Positions 7,931 through 16,545 of a DNA stretch of 39,597 nt are shown here, piece after piece. Source of the stretch: Flavobacteriales bacterium CG_4_10_14_0_2_um_filter_35_18 (GTDB lineage: Bacteria; Bacteroidota; Bacteroidia; Flavobacteriales; Flavobacteriaceae); the NCBI GenBank assembly GCA_002793215.1, contig PFPU01000030.1, forward strand, positions 1 through 39,597, given 5' to 3'. The translations under genes were made by a program, and so were the position numbers. How positions within the stretch are numbered: the stretch's first letter is position 1; each line of letters begins with the position of its first letter. The notes under the pieces are model-generated. The model was not told the origin of the DNA and did not search any database. It saw only the letters and a list, made by a program, of their open reading frames with translations.

Positions 7931-9460
7931 TTAATTTAATAAACTTCCGGTTTTTACTTCATTGTAAATATCTTGATAACTCACAATATGGTTCATATCA
8001 ACACGTCTATTGATATGATTGCGGCTTATATTTTCATGAGACTCTAACCCAGCAGCCGCAACCAATTCAAGGAAACTATGAACCGTAGCATGCTGAAAAT
8101 TGGCTACTCTTGGAGCTTTTTCATCAACAACCAAACCACTCATTAGAGACTTGTTTTGAGTAGCAACTCCAACAGGGCAGGTGTTGTTGTTGCACTCACG
8201 CGCTTGGATGCATCCAATACTGAGCATCATGGCACGTGCGCTGTTACATAAATCGGCTCCTAAAGCCATCGCTCTAGCAATGTGAAAACCAGTGAATATT
8301 TTTCCAGAAGCTATAATTTTAATATCTTTTTTCAAATCATAACCATCTAAAGTATCTTTTACAAATGCTAAGCCTTCGCGTAAGGGCATTCCAAGTGAAT
8401 TAGAAAATTCAACTGGAGCGGCGCCAGTGCCACCTTCTCCTCCATCAACTGTAATAAAATCAGGTTTAATATTTGTAATTATCATAGCTTTACAAATAGC
8501 TATAAACTCGTCTTTTTTGCCAATACAAAGTTTAAATCCCGTAGGTTTTCCTCCAGACAAATTGCGCAATAATTCTATAAAATAAAGTAAACCTTCAGGG
8601 GACGAAAATTCGGCATGTGTTGGGGGCGATAACACCGTGGTATGAGGTTCAACATGACGAATAGCCGCAATTTCATCGGTATTTTTTGATGCCGGCAAAA
8701 CGCCACCATGTCCAGGTTTTGCCCCTTGTGATAATTTAATTTCAATCATTTTTACTTGAGAGAGTTGTGCTTGTTTTTGAAACGTATCTTCACAAAAACG
8801 CCCATCTGCTTTTCGGCAACCAAAATAAGCGGTTCCTATTTGCCAGATAATGTCTCCTTCGTATTTTAGATGATAAGGACTCAAACCGCCTTCGCCAGTA
8901 TTGTGAGCAAATCCGCCAAGTTTTGCACCTTTATTGAGTGCCATAACGGCATTTTTACTCAAAGCGCCAAAGCTCATTGCCGAAATATTTAGCAAACTTG
9001 CTGCATAAGGTTGTTTGCAATCTGGCCCTCCCACCACTACGCGTGGTTGAGGTTTTTCTACATCAACATGTTTGGCATATATTGAATGATTCATAAATTC
9101 GTAGCCCACACGATAAACATCCATTTGGGTTCCAAATGCCATTGTGTCATTTACATTTTTAGCCCGTTGGTAAACCAAACTTCTAAACATACGGTTTATA
9201 GGACTCCCTTCGGTATCTGTTTCAACAAAATATTGCATAATTTCGGGACGAAATTTTTCTAATATAAAACGCCCATGACCAATAATTGGAAAGTTTCTCC
9301 TTATGGTGTGTTTGGTTTGTAAAAGATCCATGTAACCAAGTAAAATAAGCGGCCCAATAAAAAGTAAAAACCACCAAACAGTCGACCAAACTTGAGCAAT
9401 GCTCACAATAAGAATACTTATTAATATTGAGCTTACAATAAAAACTTCACGGATTTTCAT
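7931..9460 (-). CDS. membrane-anchored FMN-binding glutamate synthase domain protein
   Basis: The protein is the FMN/Fe-S synthase domain of glutamate synthase without the N-terminal glutaminase or C-terminal GXGXG domains. Two hydrophobic segments fill residues 7-46, so it is probably anchored in the inner membrane. Synthase-domain motifs follow in order: NTGEGGLSPYHLKYEGD, SQGAKPGHGGVLP, TVDGGEGGTGAAPVEF and ASGKIFTG. The cysteines of CIQARECNNNTCPVGVATQ keep the C-x5-C-x4-C spacing of the 3Fe-4S cluster of GltB. The electron acceptor and substrate of these orphan proteins are unknown, and no NADPH-dependent small subunit is nearby. It is a single-gene unit. Confidence 0.88.
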   Translation of the reverse strand: MKIREVFIVSSILISILIVSIAQVWSTVWWFLLFIGPLILLGYMDLLQTKHTIRRNFPIIGHGRFILEKFRPEIMQYFVETDTEGSPINRMFRSLVYQRAKNVNDTMAFGTQMDVYRVGYEFMNHSIYAKHVDVEKPQPRVVVGGPDCKQPYAASLLNISAMSFGALSKNAVMALNKGAKLGGFAHNTGEGGLSPYHLKYEGDIIWQIGTAYFGCRKADGRFCEDTFQKQAQLSQVKMIEIKLSQGAKPGHGGVLPASKNTDEIAAIRHVEPHTTVLSPPTHAEFSSPEGLLYFIELLRNLSGGKPTGFKLCIGKKDEFIAICKAMIITNIKPDFITVDGGEGGTGAAPVEFSNSLGMPLREGLAFVKDTLDGYDLKKDIKIIASGKIFTGFHIARAMALGADLCNSARAMMLSIGCIQARECNNNTCPVGVATQNKSLMSGLVVDEKAPRVANFQHATVHSFLELVAAAGLESHENISRNHINRRVDMNHIVSYQDIYNEVKTGSLLN

Positions 9461-9887
9461 AAGATGTAATTTTTGATTAATTTTTATAAAATTAGGAATT
9501 GAATGCTTTCGTCGTATTTTATTAGAAATACTTATTTTAGTTACAGGTTTATTTTTTTACATCCCTCATTTTTAGGATTGCTTTAATCAATGTTCAGCTA
9601 TTTTTGGTTTTTTTAAACAACTTAAACAGTCTCAGATTCTACTGAAACTATAGAATTTTAACTTATAAAACCCATTTTATTGCAATTTTCAAGTTTTAAA
9701 TAAATGAGCTGATTTTAAATGTAATAGATAAAGCTTGAAAAAATATAAACAGCTAATTTTTTCATACAAAAGTGGTGGTTTACTTATACCGTTACGAACT
9801 CAAACCCATGTTTTAAAACCATTGAAAAATTTCGCATTTGCCATTTAAAATGTTTGTTGTATTTTCGAAGGCTCTTATTGTGTTATT
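9461..9887. other. 427-bp gene-free region between divergent genes
   Basis: This is the only gap over 300 bp. It must hold the divergent promoters of the glutamate-synthase-like gene (minus) and folB (plus). I see no ORF of useful length in it. A near-consensus TAATTTTA on the minus strand, about 40 bp before the ATG at 9460, may be the -7 element of that gene. On the plus strand TTATTTTG overlaps the folB TTG start and so cannot be its promoter. Two pairs of complementary words interleave in the middle (9686-9693 with 9734-9741, and 9707-9711 with 9750-9754). Confidence 0.5.
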
Positions 9888-10262
9888 TTGGGAAGTATAA
9901 AAGTTAGCAATATTCGTGTTTATGCCTACCACGGTTGTTTGGTAGAGGAAGGTAAAATAGGTTCCGAATACCGGGTAGATGTTTCGGTTAAAGCCAATTT
10001 AAGCCATTCGGCACACTCCGACGATTTAATGGATACCGTTGATTATGTTTATCTCAACAAAATTGTAAAACAAGAAATGGCTATCCGCGCTAAGCTATTA
10101 GAGCAGGTTGCCAAACGCATAATAGACCGAATTTTTAAAGAAATTAAATTGGTTGATAAGGCCAAAGTGAGCGTTTCTAAAATCAATCCGCCCATTGGTG
10201 GCAATGTAGCTTTGGTGAGTGTAATTTTAAAAAAATCGAGAAAAGACTTTTTAAATGCCTAA
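9888..10262 (+). CDS. folB: dihydroneopterin aldolase
   Basis: FolB converts 7,8-dihydroneopterin to 6-hydroxymethyl-dihydropterin in folate synthesis. The protein has the family opening IKVSNIRVYAYHGCLVEEGKIG with the substrate-site glutamate, the DDLMDTVDYVYL segment and the KxNPPIGG-type end (KINPPIGGNVALVSV). Its 124 residues are the normal length. The start is a TTG: there is no ATG, GTG or other TTG in frame between an upstream stop at 9846 and the conserved core, so the TTG at 9888 is the best start. The gene overlaps the next by 8 bp, which implies co-transcription. Confidence 0.93.
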   Translation: MGSIKVSNIRVYAYHGCLVEEGKIGSEYRVDVSVKANLSHSAHSDDLMDTVDYVYLNKIVKQEMAIRAKLLEQVAKRIIDRIFKEIKLVDKAKVSVSKINPPIGGNVALVSVILKKSRKDFLNA

Positions 10263-11877
10263 AAATTATGCCTTTTGGTTGCTTTTGGTTTGTACCCTAC
10301 TTTTTGTATCAAACCTCGATGTGATTTATATAAACATTATGGAAGCGCGCAATTTTATCAGTGCACGCGAAATGCTTAGCAACGGCAATTGGCTTCACAC
10401 CACTTTAAACCTTGAGCCGCGCTACGAAAAACCACCACTACCAACATGGCTCACGGCTTTATCAATGTACTTTTTTGGCACAACCAATCTTTATGGCTTG
10501 CGTTTACCCGCAATTATTTCGGCTATTATCATGATTTTCGCCAGTTTCAAATTGGTGAATGCCTTGGTTAAAGATGCTTTTCACGCCCTTGTTAGCAGCC
10601 TTATTTTAGCCACTTCGTTTTACATTATTTATTCCGGTCGCGAGGCACAATGGGATATTTTTGCGCATAGTTTTATGCTACTTTCTATTTTATATACTTA
10701 TAAAACACTCAAAAAGAACAAGCCACAATACCAAAACGCCCTCTTAGCAGGATTTTTTATGGGCTTATCGCTTTTAAGCAAAGGTCCTGTTTCGTTATAC
10801 GCCCTATTTTTACCTTTTATTTTTGCTTACGCACTAAGCTTTCATTTTAAAGGTTTTTTTAAACAACTCAGACCGGCTTTTTTCGCCCTTATTTTAGCGA
10901 TTATTATTGGCTCTTGGTGGGCAATTTATATTTATCTAACCGATGTTCAAGCCGTTAAAACCATTGCCACTAAAGAAACTGTGGCCTGGAGCAACCGCAA
11001 TGTTAGAGCCTGGTATTATTACTGGAGCTTTTTTACACAATCGGGCTTGTGGTCATTTTTTGCCCTTATCGGATTGGTGTATCCATTTATAAAAAGTCGT
11101 GTTATCAATTTAAGAGCCTACCGTTTTAGTATGATTTGGACTATGAGTGCCGTCATTTTATTGTCGCTAATCCCCGAAAAAAAATCGCGCTATTTGCTAC
11201 CCGTTTTAATTCCCTTAGCGCTTAACACCAGCTTTTATGTGCACTATTTGATTGTTAAAGCCAAGTCGCTACCAAAATTGGATAAGTTTATGGCCACATT
11301 TGGATTTGGATTATTAGCGCTAGTTTGCTTTGCGATTCCCCTAGTTGGATTTTTAAAATACCCTTTTCTGGTACAAAAATACCCTATAAATTATGGCTTT
11401 TTTAGCATCGTTTTAGTGGCGATAGGCATTTATATAATCAAAACCCTTTGGCAAACTGATTACAAACAAAGTTTTTATGCCAGTATTGCCTTGATGTGCA
11501 GCGTCATGATTTTAGGCTTACCACTTTTAAAAGGCTTTTACAACAATCCTAATTTTAAAAGCATCCATCAATTAAAACAATGGTCAGAGCTACAGGCGAT
11601 ACCCGTTTTTGTTAAAGGCTATATCGCTCCCGAATTGCTGTGGGAATATGGTGAGCCAATTGAAACCATTGAAGATATAAACGAAATTAATAGCTTAAGC
11701 AAATTTGGACTAATCACTCAAGATTCCTTGCCAAGTGCTTATAAAAATGCTTATCAAGTTATTTTAAATCAGCATTATGACTTGAATTATATGCGTAGTA
11801 ATTCCGGTAAAGAAAACAAGCGACTCAAAACCGAGTTTTATCTTTTAGAAAAAAAACAAGATACTGTGCGCTATTAA
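10255..11877 (+). CDS. GT39/ArnT-like membrane glycosyltransferase
   Basis: This 540-residue protein has about ten or more hydrophobic segments and the N-terminal catalytic signature of the PMT/ArnT family: IMEARNFISAREMLSNGNW and PRYEKPPLPTWLTALS (residues 28-64), with the acidic residue of the first loop and the P-x-Y/F-E-K-P-P motif. Such enzymes transfer a sugar from a polyprenyl-phosphate donor to lipid A or protein on the periplasmic side of the inner membrane. The GLSLLSKGPVSLYALFLP segment is also typical. The acceptor and sugar are unknown and no aminoarabinose genes are nearby. It overlaps folB by 8 bp, an unexplained pairing. Confidence 0.85.
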   Translation: MPKNYAFWLLLVCTLLFVSNLDVIYINIMEARNFISAREMLSNGNWLHTTLNLEPRYEKPPLPTWLTALSMYFFGTTNLYGLRLPAIISAIIMIFASFKLVNALVKDAFHALVSSLILATSFYIIYSGREAQWDIFAHSFMLLSILYTYKTLKKNKPQYQNALLAGFFMGLSLLSKGPVSLYALFLPFIFAYALSFHFKGFFKQLRPAFFALILAIIIGSWWAIYIYLTDVQAVKTIATKETVAWSNRNVRAWYYYWSFFTQSGLWSFFALIGLVYPFIKSRVINLRAYRFSMIWTMSAVILLSLIPEKKSRYLLPVLIPLALNTSFYVHYLIVKAKSLPKLDKFMATFGFGLLALVCFAIPLVGFLKYPFLVQKYPINYGFFSIVLVAIGIYIIKTLWQTDYKQSFYASIALMCSVMILGLPLLKGFYNNPNFKSIHQLKQWSELQAIPVFVKGYIAPELLWEYGEPIETIEDINEINSLSKFGLITQDSLPSAYKNAYQVILNQHYDLNYMRSNSGKENKRLKTEFYLLEKKQDTVRY

Positions 11878-11907
11878 TTGCCCACCAAAAAAAATTAGTT
11901 AAATTTG
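11878..11907 (+). promoter_or_regulatory. tRNA-Cys promoter (TTG, 19 bp, TAAATTTG)
   Basis: A TTG at 11878-11880 is followed after 19 bp by TAAATTTG at 11900-11907, matching the Bacteroidota -33/-7 arrangement. Transcription would begin about 5-8 bp before the mature tRNA 5' end. The -33 word overlaps the stop codon region of the upstream gene. Confidence 0.6.
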
Positions 11908-11921
11908 CGCTTTCAAAATAA

Positions 11922-11992
11922 GGCGTCGTGGCCGAGTGGCTAGGCAGAGCTCTGCAAAAGCTCGTACAGCGGTTCGAATCCGCTCGTCGCCT
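11922..11992 (+). tRNA. tRNA-Cys (GCA)
   Basis: The sequence folds as a cloverleaf: acceptor GGCGTCG with CGTCGCC, T8 and A14 in place, an anticodon stem GAGCT/AGCTC around the loop CTGCAAA (anticodon GCA, cysteine), a four-base variable loop and a T arm AGCGG-TTCGAAT-CCGCT. The discriminator base is T, as expected for tRNA-Cys. The CCA end is not encoded. The fifth acceptor pair is T5 opposite T68, a mismatch. Position 13:22 is a non-Watson-Crick G:A, which is common in this tRNA class. A promoter lies just upstream and a terminator just downstream. Confidence 0.95.
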
Positions 11993-12000
11993 CATCAATA

Positions 12001-12040
12001 AAAAACACTATTTGTTAAATGTTTGCAAATAGTGTTTTTT
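12001..12040 (+). terminator. rho-independent terminator after tRNA-Cys
   Basis: AAAAACACTATTTG pairs perfectly with CAAATAGTGTTTTT across an 11-base loop and ends in a run of T. It begins 9 bp after the tRNA. Confidence 0.85.
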
Positions 12041-12065
12041 GTTTCTATAAAGACACTAAAAAAAC

Positions 12066-12073
12066 TATATTTG
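12066..12073 (+). promoter_or_regulatory. -7 promoter element for the MBL-fold gene
   Basis: TATATTTG is a perfect TAnnTTTG match 19 bp before the ATG of the MBL-fold gene and directly after the tRNA terminator, so the following genes have their own transcript. Confidence 0.55.
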
Positions 12074-12092
12074 TGTTTCTTTTTATTTTAAT

Positions 12093-12956
12093 ATGCAAAT
12101 TTATCCTATAGAAACAGGTAATTTCAAACTCGATGGGGGCGCTATGTTTGGCGTTGTTCCTAAATCAATATGGCAAAAAACTAATCCTGCCGACAGCAAC
12201 AATTTGATTGATATGGCGTTGCGTTGTTTGCTAATTGAAGATGGCAATCGTTTAATTTTAATTGATACCGGAACTGGCAACAAGCAACCCGATAAGTTTT
12301 TTAGCTATTATTTTATGTTTGGCGATTTTACTTTAGACCGTTCGCTAGCAAAATACGGCTTTCATCGCGATGACCTTACCGATGTGTTTTTAACCCATTT
12401 GCATTTTGACCATTGTGGCGGTAGCATTCAATGGAATAAAGCCCATACCGATTATGAACCCGCCTTTAAAAATGCCAAGTTTTGGAGCAACAAAGCACAC
12501 TGGAAATGGGCAACAGAACCCAATCCGCGCGAAAAAGCCTCCTTTTTAAAAGAAAATATTCACCCCATGCAAACGAGCGGGCAGTTAAATTTTTTAGACC
12601 TCCCCACAAGTGGAAATTTTTCTAAAAATACACCCTTGGGTTTTGACGTTTTTTTTGCCGATGGGCACACCGATAAACAGATGATTCCACATATCAAATA
12701 CCGCGATAAAACCATTGTTTATGTTGCTGATTTGCTGCCAACTGTTGGCCATATTCCCTTACCTTATGTGATGGGCTATGACACGCGACCGTTGTTAACT
12801 ATGGACGAAAAAGCTACCTTTTTAAACACGGCCGCCGACAATAATTATTACCTCTTTTTAGAACACGATGCCGCAAACCAACTTTGCACAGTTCAACATA
12901 CCGATAAAGGCGTTCGCCTTAAAGATACGTTCACTTTTAACGAAATTTTTAATTAA
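12093..12956 (+). CDS. MBL-fold metallo-hydrolase
   Basis: The 287-residue protein is a single metallo-beta-lactamase-fold domain. The first metal-binding motif is THLHFDHCGG (about residues 104-113, the H-x-H-x-D-H signature). Further ligands are likely the His of FADGHTD, the Asp of VYVADLLPT and the His of LFLEHDA. There is no signal peptide, so it is probably cytosolic. The overall layout resembles the lactonase/YtnP-like branch, but the substrate cannot be deduced. It is followed 9 bp later by the S8 protease gene and may be co-transcribed with it. Confidence 0.9.
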   Translation: MQIYPIETGNFKLDGGAMFGVVPKSIWQKTNPADSNNLIDMALRCLLIEDGNRLILIDTGTGNKQPDKFFSYYFMFGDFTLDRSLAKYGFHRDDLTDVFLTHLHFDHCGGSIQWNKAHTDYEPAFKNAKFWSNKAHWKWATEPNPREKASFLKENIHPMQTSGQLNFLDLPTSGNFSKNTPLGFDVFFADGHTDKQMIPHIKYRDKTIVYVADLLPTVGHIPLPYVMGYDTRPLLTMDEKATFLNTAADNNYYLFLEHDAANQLCTVQHTDKGVRLKDTFTFNEIFN

Positions 12957-12965
12957 TCTAATCCT

Positions 12966-14603
12966 ATGAATTTTTACAAATCAATACTTGTACTGTCAAT
13001 TGCCATTGCAATGACCGCTTGTAGTTCGGTTTCAAAAACACCCGTGCCACAAGCCTTAAACAACACCGTTAGTTTAGCGGCTAAAAACCTACCATTAACC
13101 GAAGACCAACAAAAAAATTGGGCACACGCCGATTTAATGACCGATACCATTCCCGGGCTGAGTCTTGATAAAGCTTACCAATTTTTAGCCGATAAAAAAG
13201 GCGTTATCGTCATTGTTGGTGTGGTTGATTCGGGCGATGATATTGAACACGAAGATTTGCAAGCAAACGTTTGGACCAATCCAAAAGAAATTGCCGGTAA
13301 TGGCTTAGACGATGATAAGAATGGTTTTGTTGATGACATTCACGGTTGGAATTTTTTAGGAAAAACCCTTCACGAAAATATCGAACTAACCCGTCTGCTC
13401 AAAAAATTTAAACCGCGTTTTGATGGCAAAGCCGAAGCAGATATCGCCCAAGCAGATAAAAAAGATTTTGCCCAATATCAAGAAATGATAAAGGTTTTTG
13501 ACGCCAAAGTAAACGGACTAACCCCTCAAAAAACCTATATTGATAGGTTGGTAAACAATTATAATAGTCTTAAAAAAGCGTTGAATAAAGAAGACCTAAC
13601 CGCCGAAGATTTAGAGGCTTTTAATCCTAGTGACGAGGAACTTATTAAAGCCAAAAATCTAATTTTAAACGGTATTTTTAAAAGAGGTGCTGATATAAAA
13701 GGCTTAATGGGTTATAAAAATTACCTTGACGGACAGTTAAATTACTACTATAATTTAGATTTTAACGGTCGCTTGCAAGGCGATAATTACGAGGTAAACG
13801 AACCTAAAATTTATGGCGATGCCAACGTAATTGGCGATAAAAGTATTGAACAACATTCCACACACGTTTCGGGTATTATCGCAGCTATTCGAAATAACAA
13901 CATAGGAATAAATGGCGTTGCTCATAATGTAAAAATTATGGCTGTTAGAACTGTTCCCGAAGGCGATGAATATGATAAAGATGTGGCAAATGGCATTCGT
14001 TATGCCGTTGATAATGGCGCAAAAGTGATTAATATGAGTTTTGGCAAAGGCTATTCACCACAAAGCCAGTGGGTTTTTGATGCCATTAAATATGCTGCCA
14101 GCAAAGACGTGCTTTTAGTTCACGCCGCTGGTAATGATGGTGAAAACAATGATAAAGTGGGTAATTTTCCAAATGACGCTCCCGATTGGATTACCGAAAT
14201 TGCCGACAATATGATAACCGTAGGCGCTTTGAGTCCTAGTTTTGACGAAAATCTGCCCGCAAGTTTTTCAAATTACGGCAAACTTAATGTCGATGTTTTT
14301 GCACCGGGTGTTCAAATCTATTCTACCATCCCAAATAATAGCTATGAATATTTTGACGGAACCTCTATGGCTTCGCCCGAAGTTGCTGGTGTTGCCGCTT
14401 TAATTCGCTCTTATTACCCAAAATTATCTGCATCGCAAGTAAAACATATCTTAATGAATTCTGGCATTAAAATAGAACAAGATGTATTATTGCCAGGTAC
14501 TAAAGATAAAAAAGTGCCTTTTGCCAGTTTATCGGTTTCCGGACGCATTGTGAATGCCTATAATGCTTTGCGTATGGCAGACCAAATGGTTAACGGCAAA
14601 TAA
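12966..14603 (+). CDS. S8 (subtilisin-like) serine protease lipoprotein
   Basis: The N-terminus is a lipoprotein signal with a lipobox ending MTAC at Cys19, so the enzyme is secreted and lipid-anchored. The subtilase triad is present: Asp88 in VVDSGDDIEHEDLQ, His297 in QHSTHVSGI and Ser467 in DGTSMASPEVAGVAAL, with the oxyanion Asn390 in HAAGN. The usual HGTHVAG is HSTHVSG here. Some 200 residues separate Asp and His, much more than in subtilisin; this insert is charged and helical-looking and may act as a regulatory or lid segment. No T9SS C-terminal sorting domain is visible. A hairpin follows the gene. Confidence 0.93.
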   Translation: MNFYKSILVLSIAIAMTACSSVSKTPVPQALNNTVSLAAKNLPLTEDQQKNWAHADLMTDTIPGLSLDKAYQFLADKKGVIVIVGVVDSGDDIEHEDLQANVWTNPKEIAGNGLDDDKNGFVDDIHGWNFLGKTLHENIELTRLLKKFKPRFDGKAEADIAQADKKDFAQYQEMIKVFDAKVNGLTPQKTYIDRLVNNYNSLKKALNKEDLTAEDLEAFNPSDEELIKAKNLILNGIFKRGADIKGLMGYKNYLDGQLNYYYNLDFNGRLQGDNYEVNEPKIYGDANVIGDKSIEQHSTHVSGIIAAIRNNNIGINGVAHNVKIMAVRTVPEGDEYDKDVANGIRYAVDNGAKVINMSFGKGYSPQSQWVFDAIKYAASKDVLLVHAAGNDGENNDKVGNFPNDAPDWITEIADNMITVGALSPSFDENLPASFSNYGKLNVDVFAPGVQIYSTIPNNSYEYFDGTSMASPEVAGVAALIRSYYPKLSASQVKHILMNSGIKIEQDVLLPGTKDKKVPFASLSVSGRIVNAYNALRMADQMVNGK

Positions 14604-14627
14604 AAAGTTTTATAATTGCCAACTATA

Positions 14628-14656
14628 AAAGGGTAACTATTTTATATTTACCCTTT
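14628..14656 (+). terminator. hairpin terminator after the S8 protease gene
   Basis: AAAGGGTAA pairs perfectly with TTACCCTTT across an 11-base loop and is followed by CTTTTTAT. It separates the protease gene from the M1 peptidase gene on the same strand. Confidence 0.7.
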
Positions 14657-14682
14657 CTTTTTATAACTAAAAATAAAATCAC

Positions 14683-16518
14683 ATGAAGAAACATTTGGCT
14701 TTAATAGGCTTGTTAAGCGTCCTCACATTTGCGCAATCTCAAAATAGCGCCTATTGGCAACAGCACGTAAATTACGTTATGGATATTGATATGAACGTAG
14801 AAAATTATCAATATGATGGAACCCAAACCTTGGTTTATACCAATAATGCTCCCGAGGTGTTAGACAAAGTATTTTACCATTTATATCCAAATGCTTTTCA
14901 ACCAGGATCCGAAATGGATATTAGGCTACAAAACATTGTTGATCCTGATTCGCGGATGGTTACAAATTTGGGTACAAAAGAAAATCCGGTTTACCAAAGT
15001 CGCATCTCAAAATTGCAACCCAATGAAATTGGCTTTCTAAAAGTTATCAGCCTTTTTCAAGATGGAAAAGCGGTTGATTTTGTGGTAACCGGCACTGTTT
15101 TAAAAGTGATCTTAAACACCCCCATTCAGCCCAATAGTCAAACCACTTTAACCATGGTTTTTAAAGGACAAGTGCCCATTCAAATCCGCCGTTCGGGTCG
15201 CAATAATGCCGATGGCGTAGCCCTATCTATGAGCCAATGGTATCCAAAATTAGCAGAATACGATTTTGAAGGCTGGCACGCCGACCCTTATATTGCTCGA
15301 GAATTTCACGGTGTTTGGGGTGATTTTGATGTTACTCTTCACCTCGATAAAAACTACACGGTTGGCGGCACAGGCTATTTACAAAATCCGCAAGAAGTAG
15401 GGCATGGTTATCAAGACCCATCGCAAAAGCTAAAAAAACAAAAAGGAAACAAACTGACTTGGCATTTTATTGCGCCAAATGTTCACGACTTTACTTGGGC
15501 AGCCGACCCAAACTACATTCACGATACCAAACAAGTGCCCAATGGTGCTACTTTGCATTTTCTTTATAAAAACGATCCAAAAATTAGCGCCAATTGGAAA
15601 GCCATGCAAGACGATGCCGTTAAAACAATGACCTATTATAATAACACCATAGGACCTTATCCTTATAATCAATATTCTATTATACAAGGTGGTGATGGAG
15701 GTATGGAATACGCCATGTGTACCTTGATTACCGGTGGTGATGATTTTAGGGATATCGCAGGAACCATGCGCCATGAAATGGCTCACTCTTGGTTTCAATT
15801 TGCCTTGGCTACAAACGAAAGTGAACACCCATGGATGGATGAGGGTTTTACCTCATTCATTTCTACTATGGCTGGAAATGCAATGAGCGCAACACCCGTA
15901 GAAAATCCGTTTGCAAGAACTTATAATAGCTATTATTATCTTGTAAAATCAGGAAAACAAGAGCCCCTGAGCACCCATGGCGACCGCTATAACACCAATA
16001 TGGCTTACAGTATTGCCAGTTATGTTAGTGGCGAAATTTTCTTAACGCAATTAGGGGCTATTATTGGTTGGGATAATTTAATGCTCACGCTAAAAAATTA
16101 TTACGCTAACTGGAAAATGAAACATCCCACACCCAATAGCATCATTCGCGAAGCCGAAAAAACTTCGGGTTTGCAATTGGGCTGGTATTTAAATGAGTGG
16201 GTAAATACTACACACACGATAGATTACGCTATAAAATCAGTAGATGATAAGCTAGTAACTCTAGAACGAATCGGCACAATGCCTATGCCGCTTGATTTGC
16301 ATATCACTTACGTGGATGGCAGCACCGAAGATTTTAACATTCCGCTTCGCATGCAATATGGGCACAAACCTACATCCGCCAAAATTTTATCCGATTGGGC
16401 TTGGGTTTATCCTACTTATTCTTTTCAAGCTTCTAAAACCATTAAAAAAGTTGAGCTAGATCCCATCAAATTAATGGCTGACGTAAATCGTGAAAACAAT
16501 GTTTTGGAAAAGGAATAG
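14683..16518 (+). CDS. M1 family metallopeptidase, secreted
   Basis: An N-terminal signal peptide (MKKHLALIGLLSVLTFAQSQ) suggests export to the periplasm or beyond. The zinc site RHEMAHSWFQFALATNE is HEXXH, followed after 18 residues by the third ligand Glu in WMDEGF, which is the M1 signature. The exopeptidase motif, usually GAMEN or GxMEN, is GGMEY here, so the residue after the amino-terminus-binding Glu is altered. The length of 611 residues fits the Bacteroidota M1 group. No T9SS sorting domain is seen at the C-terminus. The gene has its own upstream terminator boundary and ends before a strong bidirectional terminator. Confidence 0.93.
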   Translation: MKKHLALIGLLSVLTFAQSQNSAYWQQHVNYVMDIDMNVENYQYDGTQTLVYTNNAPEVLDKVFYHLYPNAFQPGSEMDIRLQNIVDPDSRMVTNLGTKENPVYQSRISKLQPNEIGFLKVISLFQDGKAVDFVVTGTVLKVILNTPIQPNSQTTLTMVFKGQVPIQIRRSGRNNADGVALSMSQWYPKLAEYDFEGWHADPYIAREFHGVWGDFDVTLHLDKNYTVGGTGYLQNPQEVGHGYQDPSQKLKKQKGNKLTWHFIAPNVHDFTWAADPNYIHDTKQVPNGATLHFLYKNDPKISANWKAMQDDAVKTMTYYNNTIGPYPYNQYSIIQGGDGGMEYAMCTLITGGDDFRDIAGTMRHEMAHSWFQFALATNESEHPWMDEGFTSFISTMAGNAMSATPVENPFARTYNSYYYLVKSGKQEPLSTHGDRYNTNMAYSIASYVSGEIFLTQLGAIIGWDNLMLTLKNYYANWKMKHPTPNSIIREAEKTSGLQLGWYLNEWVNTTHTIDYAIKSVDDKLVTLERIGTMPMPLDLHITYVDGSTEDFNIPLRMQYGHKPTSAKILSDWAWVYPTYSFQASKTIKKVELDPIKLMADVNRENNVLEKE

Positions 16519-16545
16519 CCTTTAATTTTTAGTTTCAATTTAAAA

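Noticed and set aside
9883-9890. TTATTTTG as the folB -7 promoter
   Set aside because: It overlaps the only usable start codon, so a transcript from it would lack that start.
12966-16518. Possible type IX secretion cargo: the S8 and M1 peptidases near a T9SS plug gene
   Set aside because: Neither protein has a recognisable C-terminal sorting domain; the S8 enzyme has a lipobox instead.
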